A stretch of 64,000 nucleotides of DNA from Rhizomicrobium sp. (GTDB taxonomy: Bacteria; Pseudomonadota; Alphaproteobacteria; Micropepsales; Micropepsaceae): contig JANWJQ010000020.1 in the NCBI GenBank assembly GCA_025451875.1, forward strand, positions 28,998 to 92,997. The letters run 5' to 3'. Made by a program: the position numbers and the translations under genes. Position 1 is the first letter of the stretch. The number at the start of each line of letters is the position of its first letter. Below, in pieces: positions 1-8,197 of this stretch. Under the pieces are notes generated by a model that was not told where the DNA came from, did not search any database, and saw only the letters and a program-made list of their open reading frames with translations.

Positions 1-50
1 AGGTACTGCAGCGCGACCATGGCGCCGGTGTTGGTATTGATGCTAATCAT
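1..50 (-). CDS. Flagellin, N-terminal start only (cut by window edge)
   Basis: The minus strand from the ATG at 48-50 encodes MISINTNTGAMVALQYL, almost the same as the first 17 residues of the complete flagellin at 396-1226 (MLSVNTNTGAMVALQYL). It is therefore the start of a second, tandem flagellin gene, and the rest lies left of the window. The gene has its own sigma-54-type promoter at 120-134, so it need not be read through from the neighbouring flagellin, which also ends in a terminator at 334-361. Family knowledge: alphaproteobacteria often carry several flagellin paralogues that are assembled in order along the filament. Confidence 0.85.
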   Translation of the reverse strand, partial: MISINTNTGAMVALQY

Positions 51-119
51 TGAAGCCTCCGTTCTGGCGTATGTTGTGAGCGTTTTGCTCAAGGGCATTC
101 TTGCCCTGCACCCACAAAC

Positions 120-134
120 GCAAGCGCCGTGCCG
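120..134 (-). promoter_or_regulatory. Sigma-54 promoter of the left flagellin
   Basis: Read on the minus strand the sequence is CGGCACGGCGCTTGC. This matches the RpoN consensus TGGCACG-N4-TTGC with one mismatch at the first base and exact GG/GC spacing. It lies about 70 bases upstream of the flagellin start at position 50. Late flagellar genes of alphaproteobacteria typically use sigma-54. Confidence 0.75.
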
Positions 135-175
135 CGCGCGTTTTACGATTCGCTAACTTTGGATTTTCAGATCCG

Positions 176-277
176 CGGCAAAACTTGGCCCGGCGGCTTT
201 TGCCGGACACCCAATTCAACCGGGCAGGATTTACCGGTTAAGGGGAAATTCTTGCCGGGTGACGGCAATTTCTGCCG
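176..277 (-). promoter_or_regulatory. CGGCA-N5-TGCCG repeat cluster upstream of flagellin (enhancer-like)
   Basis: The 345 bases between the two flagellin genes hold no gene, but contain related inverted repeats: CGGCA-N5-TGCCG at 263-277, CGGC-TTTT-GCCG at 194-205, CGGCA-N5-TGGCC at 176-190, and TTGCCG-N5-CGGCAA at 252-268. They lie about 40-150 bases upstream of the sigma-54 promoter at 120-134, the usual place for an RpoN activator to bind. They resemble the FlbD-binding ftr elements of Caulobacter flagellar promoters in composition (CGGC/GCCG arms with A/T-rich centres), but the match to ftr is from memory. Binding is inferred. Confidence 0.5.
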
Positions 278-333
278 GGAGTTTGAATCAAAACAGCGGC
301 GAAAAAGATGAAAAAGAACTTTGAAAAAGAAAG

Positions 334-361
334 GAGCGGCGCGGGTTTTGCCCGGCCGCTC
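334..361 (-). terminator. Rho-independent terminator of flagellin gene
   Basis: A GAGCGGC/GCCGCTC stem encloses a smaller CGGG/CCCG stem with a short loop. On the minus strand it is followed by a T-rich run (TCCTTTCTTTTTC). It sits 35 bases past the flagellin stop at 396. Confidence 0.7.
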
Positions 362-395
362 CGCCCCATTCTTCCCAAGGGTTTGGTCCTTGTCG

Positions 396-1226
396 TTAGT
401 TCTGGAATAGCGAAAGGATAACCTGCGGCGACTGGTTGGCGATCGACAGGGCCTGAACACCCAGCTGCTGCTTGACCTGCAGGGACTGCAACTGCGCGCT
501 TTCCTTGGCCATATCCGCGTCCACTAGGTTTCCGATGCCCGTGGTAAGGGTGTCGGAGAGGTTTTGGACGAATGTCGCCTGGACCGAGAGCTTCTTGGAA
601 CCGCTGCCAAGGCGCGCAAGGGCGCTGTTGACGTTGTTCAAAGACGCTTCGACCGTGTTGATCATCGCGGAAGCCTTTGACTGCGTCGAAATGGACGCGG
701 TCGAGGTCATCGTTATGATCGAGCCGCTCAGTGAGAGATTTTCGCTCTGGACCGTGATGCGCTTCGTTCCGTCTGACGATGCGAGCACGGAGATGCCGTT
801 GGTCGCCGAGCCGTCGATAAGATTGAAGCCATTGAACACGGCATTGTTGACGATGGAGGATATCTGATCGCGAAGCGCCTGGAAATCTTCGTTCAGTGCC
901 TGACGGCTCGCGGTGTCCATCGAGACGTCAGAAGCTGCAAGAGCCTTTTGCTTCATTTCGATCATCAGGTCGGAAATCGACTGGCCCGCGGAAAGAGCCA
1001 CGTCGACCGAGGAAATGCCGCGGTTTATGGAGTCGGTGACCGCGGAATACCCAGCGACATCGCCACGCATGTTCTGGGCGATGGCGTAAGTCGCGCCGTC
1101 ATCCTTTGCGCTGGCAACTTTCAGACCCGAATTGATGGCATTCTGGGTGGTCTCAAGCTGGGCTTTGGTTTTGTCCAGGTACTGCAGCGCGACCATGGCG
1201 CCGGTATTCGTATTGACGCTAAGCAT
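396..1226 (-). CDS. Flagellin
   Basis: 276-residue filament subunit exported by the flagellar type III apparatus. The conserved N-terminal D0/D1 coiled coil (residues about 1-140, beginning MLSVNTNTGAMVALQYL) and C-terminal D1/D0 coil (about 195-276, ending SQSPQ-like ILSLFQN) flank a short serine/threonine-rich central part (about 140-195), which is where alphaproteobacterial flagellins tend to be glycosylated. The length is typical of the short alphaproteobacterial type that lacks the D2/D3 outer domains. An exact sigma-54 promoter lies at 1305-1319 and a terminator at 334-361, so it forms a single-gene transcript. The FlmG-like transferase at 2403-4157 is a likely modifier. No signal peptide, as expected. 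Confidence 0.93.
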   Translation of the reverse strand: MLSVNTNTGAMVALQYLDKTKAQLETTQNAINSGLKVASAKDDGATYAIAQNMRGDVAGYSAVTDSINRGISSVDVALSAGQSISDLMIEMKQKALAASDVSMDTASRQALNEDFQALRDQISSIVNNAVFNGFNLIDGSATNGISVLASSDGTKRITVQSENLSLSGSIITMTSTASISTQSKASAMINTVEASLNNVNSALARLGSGSKKLSVQATFVQNLSDTLTTGIGNLVDADMAKESAQLQSLQVKQQLGVQALSIANQSPQVILSLFQN

Positions 1227-1304
1227 TGAGGATTCTCCGTCCCGTTCTCGAGTGGTGGCCTGCTTTCTGCCTGCCGCAGGGCACTATGCCCCGCCCACCG
1301 CAGC

Positions 1305-1319
1305 GCAACCTTCGTGCCA
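1305..1319 (-). promoter_or_regulatory. Sigma-54 promoter of the complete flagellin gene
   Basis: On the minus strand the sequence is TGGCACGAAGGTTGC, an exact match to the RpoN consensus TGGCACG-N4-TTGC. It lies about 80 bases upstream of the flagellin ATG at 1224-1226. A weaker CGGCA-N5-TGTCCG repeat at 1401-1416 lies about 90 bases further upstream, similar to the repeats before the other flagellin. Confidence 0.85.
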
Positions 1320-1433
1320 GCCCCTTAACCTGATAAGTATTTGATTCTATTAGTATAATTATAGACTCGAACCGCGTTTAGGCAGGCAATTTTTACCCTG
1401 CGGCAGAACCTGTCCGGCGTCCTTCGAACGCAA

Positions 1434-1459
1434 AACGCCGGCCCTTTCGGGCCGGCGTT
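1434..1459 (-). terminator. Terminator of the flbT-flaF operon
   Basis: Perfect 11-bp stem (AACGCCGGCCC paired with GGGCCGGCGTT) with a 4-base loop, followed on the minus strand by TTTTGCG. It lies 30 bases past the flaF stop at 1489 and before the flagellin promoter, so it separates the two transcripts. Confidence 0.8.
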
Positions 1460-1488
1460 TCGGAAGAGGCGGCGTCTTTGCAAAACCG

Positions 1489-1839
1489 TCAGGCAGCGCC
1501 TTGGAGGCCCTGCATAATGGTGCGGTTGATCTCGATCAGCGGATCCATCGGGGCGCCGGTGCGGGTGACCTGCTTGGAGTATTTGGACACCCACAAGGAG
1601 AGCGAGACGATCTGGGCGCGCACTTCCTTGGGCAGCTGGTTGCGATCGTCCAGGCAGTCGCTGGCAAGGGTGCGCCAGAGCTTGCGATTCCAGTCCACGG
1701 CCTCGGCCAACGGGCCGCCGCTGACGTGCTTCTTTTGCGCGTCGATCAGCGCGCCGGTTACCAGGCCGAACAGCCGGTACTCGGTGGCGCGGGGATCTTC
1801 AGTAGTTACTTGCGTGCTTTCGTAGGCTTTGTGCGTCAT
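1489..1839 (-). CDS. flaF: Flagellar biosynthesis regulator FlaF
   Basis: 116 residues, all helical in character, matching the FlaF family (YESTQ near residue 6, RATEYRLFGLVTGAL, NRKLWRTLASDC and a C-terminal PLIEINRTIMQGL). FlaF and FlbT act as opposing post-transcriptional regulators of flagellin synthesis in Caulobacter and relatives. In those systems FlaF is needed for flagellin secretion or translation. The start overlaps the end of flbT by 41 bases, with AGGAG about 12 bases upstream inside flbT, so the two genes are translationally linked. A strong terminator follows at 1434-1459. Confidence 0.93.
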   Translation of the reverse strand: MTHKAYESTQVTTEDPRATEYRLFGLVTGALIDAQKKHVSGGPLAEAVDWNRKLWRTLASDCLDDRNQLPKEVRAQIVSLSLWVSKYSKQVTRTGAPMDPLIEINRTIMQGLQGAA

Positions 1840-2224
1840 AGCTCAACCGCTCTCCTTCGAACTCAAATAGCTTTTTGCAGGCCATCAGGGCCTTGTAGTA
1901 GGCGCCGCTCATCACATCGCGGCTGATTTCCACGCAGGCCGCGAGCGCGGTGCGGTTGCGGATGGCGCCCATGAACTCGGTCATTCTGAGGGCGAAATCG
2001 TTGTAGTAGAGCTCGGTGTCCTCGGGGGCGAGGTACATCATCATGATCGGGAAATAGATGCGGCGGGCCGGAGTGGTGGCAGCCTCCGGCTGCATGATGT
2101 CCTTTTCGCGCAGCACGCACGCCTTGTTCTGCAGGACCAAGCTGGTGCGCTTGTCGCCATTCGCCAGCACCGCGCCGTTAAGCACGAACTTCTCACCCGG
2201 TTTGAGCGACAGTTTCAGCGGCAT
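1799..2224 (-). CDS. flbT: Flagellin-mRNA regulator FlbT
   Basis: 141 residues from the ATG at 2224, chosen because AAAGGAA lies 8 bases upstream and the protein then begins MPLKLSLKPGEKFVLNGAV, the normal FlbT start. An in-frame extension upstream to 2308 has no family match. FlbT represses flagellin translation by acting on the flagellin mRNA 5' leader until the hook is complete. Visible family features are the GEKFVLNGAV beta hairpin, the PARRIYFPIMMMYL stretch and the helical YYKALMACKKLFEFE tail. It is the first gene of flbT-flaF and is divergent from the FlmG-like gene. Confidence 0.93.
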   Translation of the reverse strand: MPLKLSLKPGEKFVLNGAVLANGDKRTSLVLQNKACVLREKDIMQPEAATTPARRIYFPIMMMYLAPEDTELYYNDFALRMTEFMGAIRNRTALAACVEISRDVMSGAYYKALMACKKLFEFEGERLSYDAQSLRKHASNY

Positions 2225-2402
2225 CGGCGAATTCCTTTTGAATTCATTAAATTGAGCCGGGTGCGCAGTTCGCACCTCCCAATTCATGCACGTCACGCTA
2301 GCGCGCATTTCTTAACAAAGGCCTTGCAACACGAACGCTCGCGTTCACCGGGCCTTAAGCATGTTTGCCGTCTCATGCGCCCTGGTCTTGAAGGATTTTC
2401 AC

Positions 2403-4157
2403 ATGGCGCAGGCTGCCGTCGCACAAGGTTTGGACATGCTCGCGGGTGTAGGCGCCCATCAGACCGCGCTGGCAAAGCTCGAACGTCTCGAAGAAGAGCT
2501 CGATGCCGCGCTCGGCCGGCGCAAATCGAACGGCCTGGTGCGCCGCGCGATCAAGGTCTGGCGCCGCGGCGACATCGCCCGCGCCGGTCAACTCGCGCTC
2601 GCCGCCGTCGAAGCCGATGAAACCAATGCGCAGGCCTATCATGTTCTGGCGCTGGCGCTGGAAAAAATGGGTCATCTGCACAAGGCGCTGGTGACGTTCG
2701 AAAAGGCCTTCTCGCTTGATCCGGCGGATCCCGACCTGCTGCTTAATCTGGGGCTCACCGCCTGGAACATGAAGCTGCGCGAACAGGCGGTGAAGATGTT
2801 CCGCATGTTCATCACCGCCAACCCAAACTCGCCGCTCGGTTATAACAATCTGGGCATGGTGCAGTGCGAGCTGGGCGATCCGGCGACCGCGATCGAAACC
2901 TTGCGCAACGCGATCTATCAGATGCCGACCGAGCCGATGCTGTGGAATTCGCTGGCCACGGTGTTGGCCGAATCCAGCCGCGCCGATGAGAGCATCCAGT
3001 TCTATCAAGAGGCCGTGCGTCTGGATCCCGATTTCTCGCGTCCCTATCACAATCTGGGCTACGCCTATTCGCATCTTGGCATGCTGGAAGAAGCGCTCGC
3101 GGCCTATGACGGTGCGCTGGAACGCGCAACCGATCCGGGCGAACGCATCGAGGGACTTCATTCACGCAGCATCTGCCTCATCGGCATGGGACAGCTTGAA
3201 GAAGGCTGGCGCGAATATGAAATCCGCCGTGACACGCATTTCCGCGCTTATGTGAACCAGATGGTGAAAGCGCCTTATTGGAAGGGCGAAAATCTCGACG
3301 GCAAAAGGATTCTGGTGATCGGCGAGCAGGGCCTCGGCGACGAATTCATGTTCGCCAACATCATTCCCGATCTCATTCGCGCCGTCGGCGATACTGGCAA
3401 GGTGCAGATCGCGGTGGATCCGCGTCTTGTGCCGCTGTTTCAGCGTTCGTTTCCCGCCGCCGAAGTCGGCACCTATGACGACCGCATGCTCATCGACCGC
3501 GACCGCAACAAGGAACTGCGCTTCATTCCGTGGGCGATCGCCAATGGCGAGCCCGACTATCAGGTGCTGATGGGATCGGCGCTGCAATATTATCGCAACC
3601 GCCTTGAGGATTTTCCGAAGCAGGCGTTCCTCGTTGCGGATCCTGCGCGCACGGAAGCCTATCGCAAGCAGCTCGAAGTGTTGGGCAAAGGGCCGCTCGT
3701 CGGTATTTGCTGGCGCTCGATGATGATGGATGGCAAGCGCGGCAAGTACTACAGCGCACTCGACGAATGGGGTCCGATCCTGAAAACGCCAGGCGTCACC
3801 TTTATCAACGTGCAATATGGCAATGTCGCCGCCGAGCTGGAGCGCGCACAGGCGATGCATGGCGTGACGATCCACTCCATCGACGGTCTGGACCTGAAGA
3901 ACGACATCGAAGGCGCGGCGGCCTTGTCTGCGGCGCTTGATCTCGTCATCTCCGCGCCGACGGCTGCTGCCGCGACGGCGGGATCGGTCGGAACGGAAAC
4001 ATGGTTCCTGACGGCGGGCCGCACCTGGCCGCAGCTCGGCACCGAGGAATTTCCGTGGTACCGGTCGACCAAGGTTCTCAGCCCAAAGAAATTCGGCGAC
4101 TGGGCCTTCTTGATGCCTGAGGTCTCTGGCTTGCTTGCCGGCATCGCCGAGGCGTAG
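2403..4157 (+). CDS. TPR-glycosyltransferase, FlmG-like flagellin glycosyltransferase
   Basis: 584 residues from the ATG at 2403, which is preceded by GAAGGA at a good distance. Residues about 65-270 contain five or six tetratricopeptide repeats (for example NLGYAYSHLGMLEEALAAYD). Residues about 290-584 form a GT-B-like transferase domain, with RILVIGEQGLGDEFMFANII at the start and DLVISAPTAAAATAGSVG plus TWPQLG near the end. This bipartite build is that of Caulobacter FlmG, whose TPR half binds flagellin and whose C-terminal half transfers a nonulosonic acid. Its place beside flbT-flaF and two flagellin genes supports that role. No sugar-synthesis genes (neuB/pseI-like) are in the window. 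General O-GlcNAc-transferase-like activity is the alternative. Confidence 0.7.
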   Translation: MAQAAVAQGLDMLAGVGAHQTALAKLERLEEELDAALGRRKSNGLVRRAIKVWRRGDIARAGQLALAAVEADETNAQAYHVLALALEKMGHLHKALVTFEKAFSLDPADPDLLLNLGLTAWNMKLREQAVKMFRMFITANPNSPLGYNNLGMVQCELGDPATAIETLRNAIYQMPTEPMLWNSLATVLAESSRADESIQFYQEAVRLDPDFSRPYHNLGYAYSHLGMLEEALAAYDGALERATDPGERIEGLHSRSICLIGMGQLEEGWREYEIRRDTHFRAYVNQMVKAPYWKGENLDGKRILVIGEQGLGDEFMFANIIPDLIRAVGDTGKVQIAVDPRLVPLFQRSFPAAEVGTYDDRMLIDRDRNKELRFIPWAIANGEPDYQVLMGSALQYYRNRLEDFPKQAFLVADPARTEAYRKQLEVLGKGPLVGICWRSMMMDGKRGKYYSALDEWGPILKTPGVTFINVQYGNVAAELERAQAMHGVTIHSIDGLDLKNDIEGAAALSAALDLVISAPTAAAATAGSVGTETWFLTAGRTWPQLGTEEFPWYRSTKVLSPKKFGDWAFLMPEVSGLLAGIAEA

Positions 4158-4180
4158 CCGCTTTCACGAAAACGGAATCA

Positions 4181-4212
4181 AAAAGCGCGCTGCCGCGCGG
4201 CAGCGCGCTTTT
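4181..4212. terminator. Bidirectional terminator
   Basis: A 14-bp perfect stem (AAAAGCGCGCTGCC with GGCAGCGCGCTTTT) and a GCGC loop, with A-run and T-run at the two feet. It lies between the convergent FlmG-like gene (stop 4157) and the hydrolase (stop 4229) and can serve both. Confidence 0.85.
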
Positions 4213-4228
4213 GTTCGTCGGCGCACCG

Positions 4229-5176
4229 CTATTTTTCGGCGTTGGTCAGAAACGCCTTCACATCCGCTGCCGACTGATCGGGCACTTCCTCCATCGGGAT
4301 ATGTCCCGTCGCCGGATAGACGATCAGCTTCGAGCCCGGGATGTCCTTGTGGAAGGCGTACGCGGATTCCACCGGGATCAGATGATCCTGCGCGCCCCAC
4401 AGGATCAGCGTGGGCGCTTTGATGTCGCCGATATGCTCTTTCACATCGTTGGTGAAAGGAAGCTGGAAGCGTTCGCCATTCGCCGCGCGCGAGCCTTCCA
4501 TGCGCGCGAACTCCCAATATTGGTCGATCATCTTGTCGGTGATGATTTCCTTATGGACGATCGCATCGTTCAAGCCTTCCTTCACAAGGCTGCGCGGCGT
4601 GATGTAGAGCAATATCTTGTTCAGCACCGGCATGCGCGCGATCTTGAAGACGAGCGGCACATGGTCGCCCATTTTGCCCGGCTCGCCGCCGGCATCGACC
4701 AGGATCAGCGCCGCCACCTTGTCCGGATGTTCTTCCGCATAGCGCGCGACAACGCCGCCGCCCATGGAATTGCCGCCCAGCGCGAATTTGGAAATGCCGA
4801 GCTTGGTGACGACTTCATCGACGAACTTCACCATGCCTTCCTGCGAATAATCATGGTTCGGCACCGCGCCGGTGAGCCCATGGCCCTGCAGATCCATCGT
4901 CACGATGCGATAGTTCTGGGACAGGCGCGTGACCCATGGCTCCCAGGTGAAGAGCGAGGCGTTGGAGCCATGGATGAGAACCAGCACGGGGCCGGACTTG
5001 TTGCCCTGATCGCGCACATGCGCGCGCGCGCCGTCCGGCAGCATGATGAATTCGGAAGGCGGCATGGCGTATTTGGCCTCGAGCGTGGCGCGGGGAATAT
5101 CCGGATCGCTGAAATACCAGAACGCGCCGGCCAGCAGCGCGAGAACGACAACCACGCCTGTCAGAAATCCACGCAT
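4229..5176 (-). CDS. Alpha/beta hydrolase, membrane-anchored or exported
   Basis: 315 residues. Residues about 3-22 form one hydrophobic segment (FLTGVVVVLALLAGAFWYF) that acts as anchor or signal. The rest is a standard alpha/beta hydrolase fold: oxyanion HGSNAS, nucleophile elbow GNSMGG, an acid in WGAQDHLIP and a histidine in ATGHIPMEE. Substrate cannot be told; haloalkane dehalogenase-like and lipase/esterase relatives share this pattern. It lies 39 bases below hemD on the same strand and could be the last gene of that transcript. Confidence 0.8.
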   Translation of the reverse strand: MRGFLTGVVVVLALLAGAFWYFSDPDIPRATLEAKYAMPPSEFIMLPDGARAHVRDQGNKSGPVLVLIHGSNASLFTWEPWVTRLSQNYRIVTMDLQGHGLTGAVPNHDYSQEGMVKFVDEVVTKLGISKFALGGNSMGGGVVARYAEEHPDKVAALILVDAGGEPGKMGDHVPLVFKIARMPVLNKILLYITPRSLVKEGLNDAIVHKEIITDKMIDQYWEFARMEGSRAANGERFQLPFTNDVKEHIGDIKAPTLILWGAQDHLIPVESAYAFHKDIPGSKLIVYPATGHIPMEEVPDQSAADVKAFLTNAEK

Positions 5177-5215
5177 CGCACACCCCCGAATTTGCGGGCG
5201 CGACTGTATCAGGCT

Positions 5216-5914
5216 TCAGAGAAGCTCCAAGAGCGCCTGCTGGTTCGGCGCTTTGGCGATGCGAATTTCACGAAAATGCAATGGCGAAAGCGCGTTGGCC
5301 GCCGCTTCGCTGATGCACACGGCAATCAGCTTTTCGCAAGCCGCCGCAAGGCCTTCGCGCGTCGCGCAGTCGGCGAACGTCCGGGCGCTGCGTGAAGAGA
5401 AGTGCATGACGGCGTCCAATTCGCCACTTTTCAAAGCTTCTGCCGCCGCGTTGGGAAGGCGCTGGACGGCCTGCGCTTCATAAAGAACCTCGCGGCGCAC
5501 GATGAAGCCATTCTTTTCTAATTCGGAAACGAGCAGCTTCGGCGCTTCCGCCCCCGCGGCATGAAGCAGCGCGCCGCCTTCCGGTTTCACCCATTCCGCC
5601 GTCGCGCGCGCCAAAGCCGCGCCGTCGCCATTTGCGTTCTTTATATGTGTGAAGCCTGCCGCGCGTGCTTCGGCTTCGGTTTGCGGGCCGACGGCAAAGA
5701 GCGGCACATCGCGGCGTGGTGTGCGCCGCGCGATCGCGCGCACGCCGTTCGCACTGGTGGCGAGAACCACCTGCACGCCGTCGAGTGAAATATCCGGGCC
5801 GTCATAAAACCGAATGTGAAGAAGCGGCGCAGAGACGACTCTGTGTCCCAGCGCTTCCAGCATCTGTGAAATCTCGCGCGAATCTTCTTGTGGCCGCGTG
5901 ACCAGGATTCGCAT
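5216..5914 (-). CDS. hemD: Uroporphyrinogen-III synthase
   Basis: 232 residues from the ATG at 5914, beginning [12 protein letters not shown]. HemD cyclises hydroxymethylbilane with inversion of ring D to give uroporphyrinogen III in haem synthesis. The family is poorly conserved, but the N-terminal RILVTRP and the two-domain pattern with LLATSANGVRA-type and FSSRSARTFA segments are typical. The start ATG overlaps the hemC stop by one base (TGATG), so it is translated by coupling. A start five codons upstream is possible but less compact. Confidence 0.85.
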   Translation of the reverse strand: MRILVTRPQEDSREISQMLEALGHRVVSAPLLHIRFYDGPDISLDGVQVVLATSANGVRAIARRTPRRDVPLFAVGPQTEAEARAAGFTHIKNANGDGAALARATAEWVKPEGGALLHAAGAEAPKLLVSELEKNGFIVRREVLYEAQAVQRLPNAAAEALKSGELDAVMHFSSRSARTFADCATREGLAAACEKLIAVCISEAAANALSPLHFREIRIAKAPNQQALLELL

Positions 5915-6849
5915 CAGAGGGCGAGCCATTGCGCAACGCGTGGCTTCAACGCTTCGCCCAGTTCGCGGCCGAGCCGCTCGGCGTGGTTGCGTGGGTCATG
6001 GCCGAGATTCTGCTCCAGCGACGTTTGCACAAAATCGCTGCCATCCGGCGCCAGCACTTCGCCGCGAAAGCGCAGCACATTATTTTCGAAGGTTGCCAGT
6101 CCGCCGATGGAGGTACGGCACGAACCATCCAGCGCAAACTGGAACGCACGCTCGCAGTTCAGAACCACTTCTGCTGTCAGATCGTTGAGTTGCGATGTGA
6201 TTTCCCGTGCGTGGGTATCGGTCTCGCGGATTTCGATTCCCACCGCGCCCTGCGCCAGCGCGGGCAGCCAGTCCTTCGTGTCGAGATAAGAGGTGATGCG
6301 GCTCTCAAGCCCCAGCCGCTTCAAACCCGCCACAGCCAGCAACATGCCGTCATAGTCGCCAGCATCGAGTTTTGCGAGCCTTGTATCGACATTGCCGCGC
6401 AGAAGCTTGATCTGAAGGTCGGGCCGCGCGCGCGCCACTTGCGCATGGCGGCGCACCGAAGATGTGCCGAACACCGCACCCTTCGGCAATTCGGCGAGCG
6501 ATTTATGTTTATTGGAGATAAAGGCATCGCGCGGATCTTCGCGCGGCAGGAGAGCGCTCATCGCCAGCCCCGCCGGGATCGCCACCGGCACATCCTTCAT
6601 CGAATGCACGGCCAGATCGATGCGCTCGTCCAGCAGCGCTTCTTCCAGCTCCTTGGTGAAAAGCCCCTTGCCGCCGGAATCCGCCAGACTCTTGTCCTGG
6701 ATGCGGTCGCCGCTGGTCTTCAGCACCAAGATCTCGATGCGGGAAAAACCCTTGGCGGCGAGCCCCGAACGCACCATCTCGGCCTGCGCCAATGCGAGCT
6801 TGGAGCCACGGGTGCCGAGGCGAAGGGTTCGGGAATTGCTTTGCGGCAT
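5914..6849 (-). CDS. hemC: Hydroxymethylbilane synthase (porphobilinogen deaminase)
   Basis: 311 residues from the ATG at 6849 ([22 protein letters not shown]). It polymerises four porphobilinogens to hydroxymethylbilane. Cys244 in DGSCRTS is the dipyrromethane-cofactor attachment residue, and the substrate-binding arginines in TSSVRRHAQ and [10 protein letters not shown] are present. The in-frame extension upstream of 6849 has no family match and would run into tsaD. It is the first gene of hemC-hemD and is divergent from tsaD with about 50 bases between the preferred starts. Confidence 0.95.
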   Translation of the reverse strand: MPQSNSRTLRLGTRGSKLALAQAEMVRSGLAAKGFSRIEILVLKTSGDRIQDKSLADSGGKGLFTKELEEALLDERIDLAVHSMKDVPVAIPAGLAMSALLPREDPRDAFISNKHKSLAELPKGAVFGTSSVRRHAQVARARPDLQIKLLRGNVDTRLAKLDAGDYDGMLLAVAGLKRLGLESRITSYLDTKDWLPALAQGAVGIEIRETDTHAREITSQLNDLTAEVVLNCERAFQFALDGSCRTSIGGLATFENNVLRFRGEVLAPDGSDFVQTSLEQNLGHDPRNHAERLGRELGEALKPRVAQWLAL

Positions 6850-6901
6850 GGCGGGTTTATCGGCTAGGGACAGGCGCGAAACTAGCAGGAAGATTGCGCC
6901 T

Positions 6902-7996
6902 TTGCGCGATTTCACCGTCCTCGGCCTTGAAACCAGCTGCGACGAAACCGCCGCCTCGGTGGTGCGCGGCCGTGCGCCCGGGCCGGGTGAAATCCTTTCC
7001 AATGTCGTGCTCAGCCAGCTCGAAGAGCACGCGCCTTATGGCGGCGTGGTGCCGGAAATCGCCGCGCGCGCCCATGTCGAGGTGCTGGACCGGTTGATCG
7101 AGGAAGCGCTCGCGCAAGCAAAGCTCGAACTTTCCGATCTCGATGCGATTGCCGCGACCGCCGGTCCCGGTCTCATCGGCGGCGTGATGGTCGGTCTCAC
7201 CACCGCGAAGGCGCTGGCGCTTGCATCCGGCAAACCGCTTGTCGCCATCAATCATCTGGAAGCACATGCGCTCACCGCGAGGCTGACGCATGGCGCAACG
7301 TTTCCGTTTCTGCTGCTGCTGATTTCCGGCGGGCATTGTCAGCTTCTTGCCGTCGAAGGCGTGGGCAAGTTCAAGCTTTATGGCTCAACGATCGACGATG
7401 CCGTCGGCGAAGCTTTCGACAAGACGGCGAAGCTGTTGGGTCTGGCTTATCCGGGCGGCCCCAATGTCGAGAAGCTTGCGAAAAACGGCGATGGCAAAAG
7501 GTTTTCCCTTCCGCGGCCCTTGCGGGGGCGCGGCATCGCGGACTTCTCGTTCTCCGGTTTGAAAACGGCTGTGCGGCAGATCGCCAAGGGTGAAAGTTTC
7601 AAGGAGAGCGACCGCGCCGATCTCGCAGCATCGTTCCAGCGCGCGGTGCTGGATATATTGATGGATCGCTCGCGCATCGCGATGGAGATGTTCCGCAAGG
7701 ATTTTCCGGACGAAGCGGCGCCGGATTTTGTCGTGGCGGGTGGCGTGGCCGCGAACCGCGCCATCGGCGATGCGATTCAGAAGCTTTGCGAGGAGAACGG
7801 TTTCAATAAAAAAATACCCCCGCCCGGACTTTGCACGGACAATGCCGCGATGGTCGCCTGGGCAGGGGTTGAACGAAGCCAGCTGGGTCTGTTCGACGGC
7901 TTGGGGGTCGCGCCGAGGGCCCGCTGGCCGCTTTCCGGGTCTTCGCAAGGCGGGGAGCCAGACCGCGAAGACACCGGGAAAGGGTTGGCCTGTTAG
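6902..7996 (+). CDS. tsaD: tRNA N6-adenosine threonylcarbamoyltransferase TsaD
   Basis: 364 residues from a TTG at 6902, which has AGGA about 11 bases upstream and gives the family-like start [18 protein letters not shown]. An ATG at 6848 would add 18 residues and overlap the hemC start. TsaD transfers threonylcarbamoyl to A37 of ANN-decoding tRNAs together with TsaB and TsaE. The metal-binding histidines are His118 and His122 (NHLEAH), with GGCH-like SGGHCQL and VAGGVAANR motifs further on. Its stop overlaps the last bases of the convergent 41-residue gene. Confidence 0.92.
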   Translation: MRDFTVLGLETSCDETAASVVRGRAPGPGEILSNVVLSQLEEHAPYGGVVPEIAARAHVEVLDRLIEEALAQAKLELSDLDAIAATAGPGLIGGVMVGLTTAKALALASGKPLVAINHLEAHALTARLTHGATFPFLLLLISGGHCQLLAVEGVGKFKLYGSTIDDAVGEAFDKTAKLLGLAYPGGPNVEKLAKNGDGKRFSLPRPLRGRGIADFSFSGLKTAVRQIAKGESFKESDRADLAASFQRAVLDILMDRSRIAMEMFRKDFPDEAAPDFVVAGGVAANRAIGDAIQKLCEENGFNKKIPPPGLCTDNAAMVAWAGVERSQLGLFDGLGVAPRARWPLSGSSQGGEPDREDTGKGLAC

Positions 7997-8118
7997 CCGG
8001 CGAACAGTGCCAGCGACAGGAAGCCGGAAAGAACCACGGTCGCCGTCATCAGGAGGCTGGCGACGGTGCCGTTGAAACGGGAGCTCTGCTCGGGGCTGCG
8101 AAGATTGAACTTGGTCAT
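7993..8118 (-). CDS. Small membrane protein, 41 residues
   Basis: Read directly from the minus strand: ATG at 8118, TAA at 7993-7995, 41 residues, with GGAGAGG five bases upstream of the ATG. The first 18 residues are polar ([15 protein letters not shown]) and the remainder is one hydrophobic helix, about residues 19-40 ([20 protein letters not shown]). That is a single-span topology with the N terminus probably inside. A promoter candidate (8198-8225) and two hairpins (8138-8190) precede it. I do not recognise the family. It overlaps the tsaD stop by four bases on the opposite strand. Coding status is inferred from start, ribosome site and hydrophobic pattern together. Confidence 0.6.
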   Translation of the reverse strand: MTKFNLRSPEQSSRFNGTVASLLMTATVVLSGFLSLALFAG

Positions 8119-8137
8119 GACTGCCTCTCCAAAACTG

Positions 8138-8190
8138 GGCCGGATCAGGGAAAATCCGGCCGGGAATTTGTTTCCGGCTTCATTGCCGGA
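8138..8190 (-). promoter_or_regulatory. Two-hairpin 5' leader of the 41-residue gene
   Basis: Two perfect inverted repeats lie in the transcript leader: TCCGGC-N6-GCCGGA (8173-8190) and GGCCGGAT-N8-ATCCGGCC (8138-8161). The second ends 20 bases before the start codon. They could protect the mRNA or regulate translation. Neither is followed by a T-run, so they do not look like a terminator. Confidence 0.5.
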
Positions 8191-8197
8191 CGGGAGT

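Noticed and set aside
2260-2276. GGTGCG-N5-CGCACC inverted repeat between flbT and the FlmG-like gene
   Set aside because: Could be an operator, but is short, GC-rich and has no second copy; chance is not excluded.
4211-5395. 394-residue open frame on the plus strand
   Set aside because: Antisense to the alpha/beta hydrolase and hemD; His/Arg-rich and featureless.
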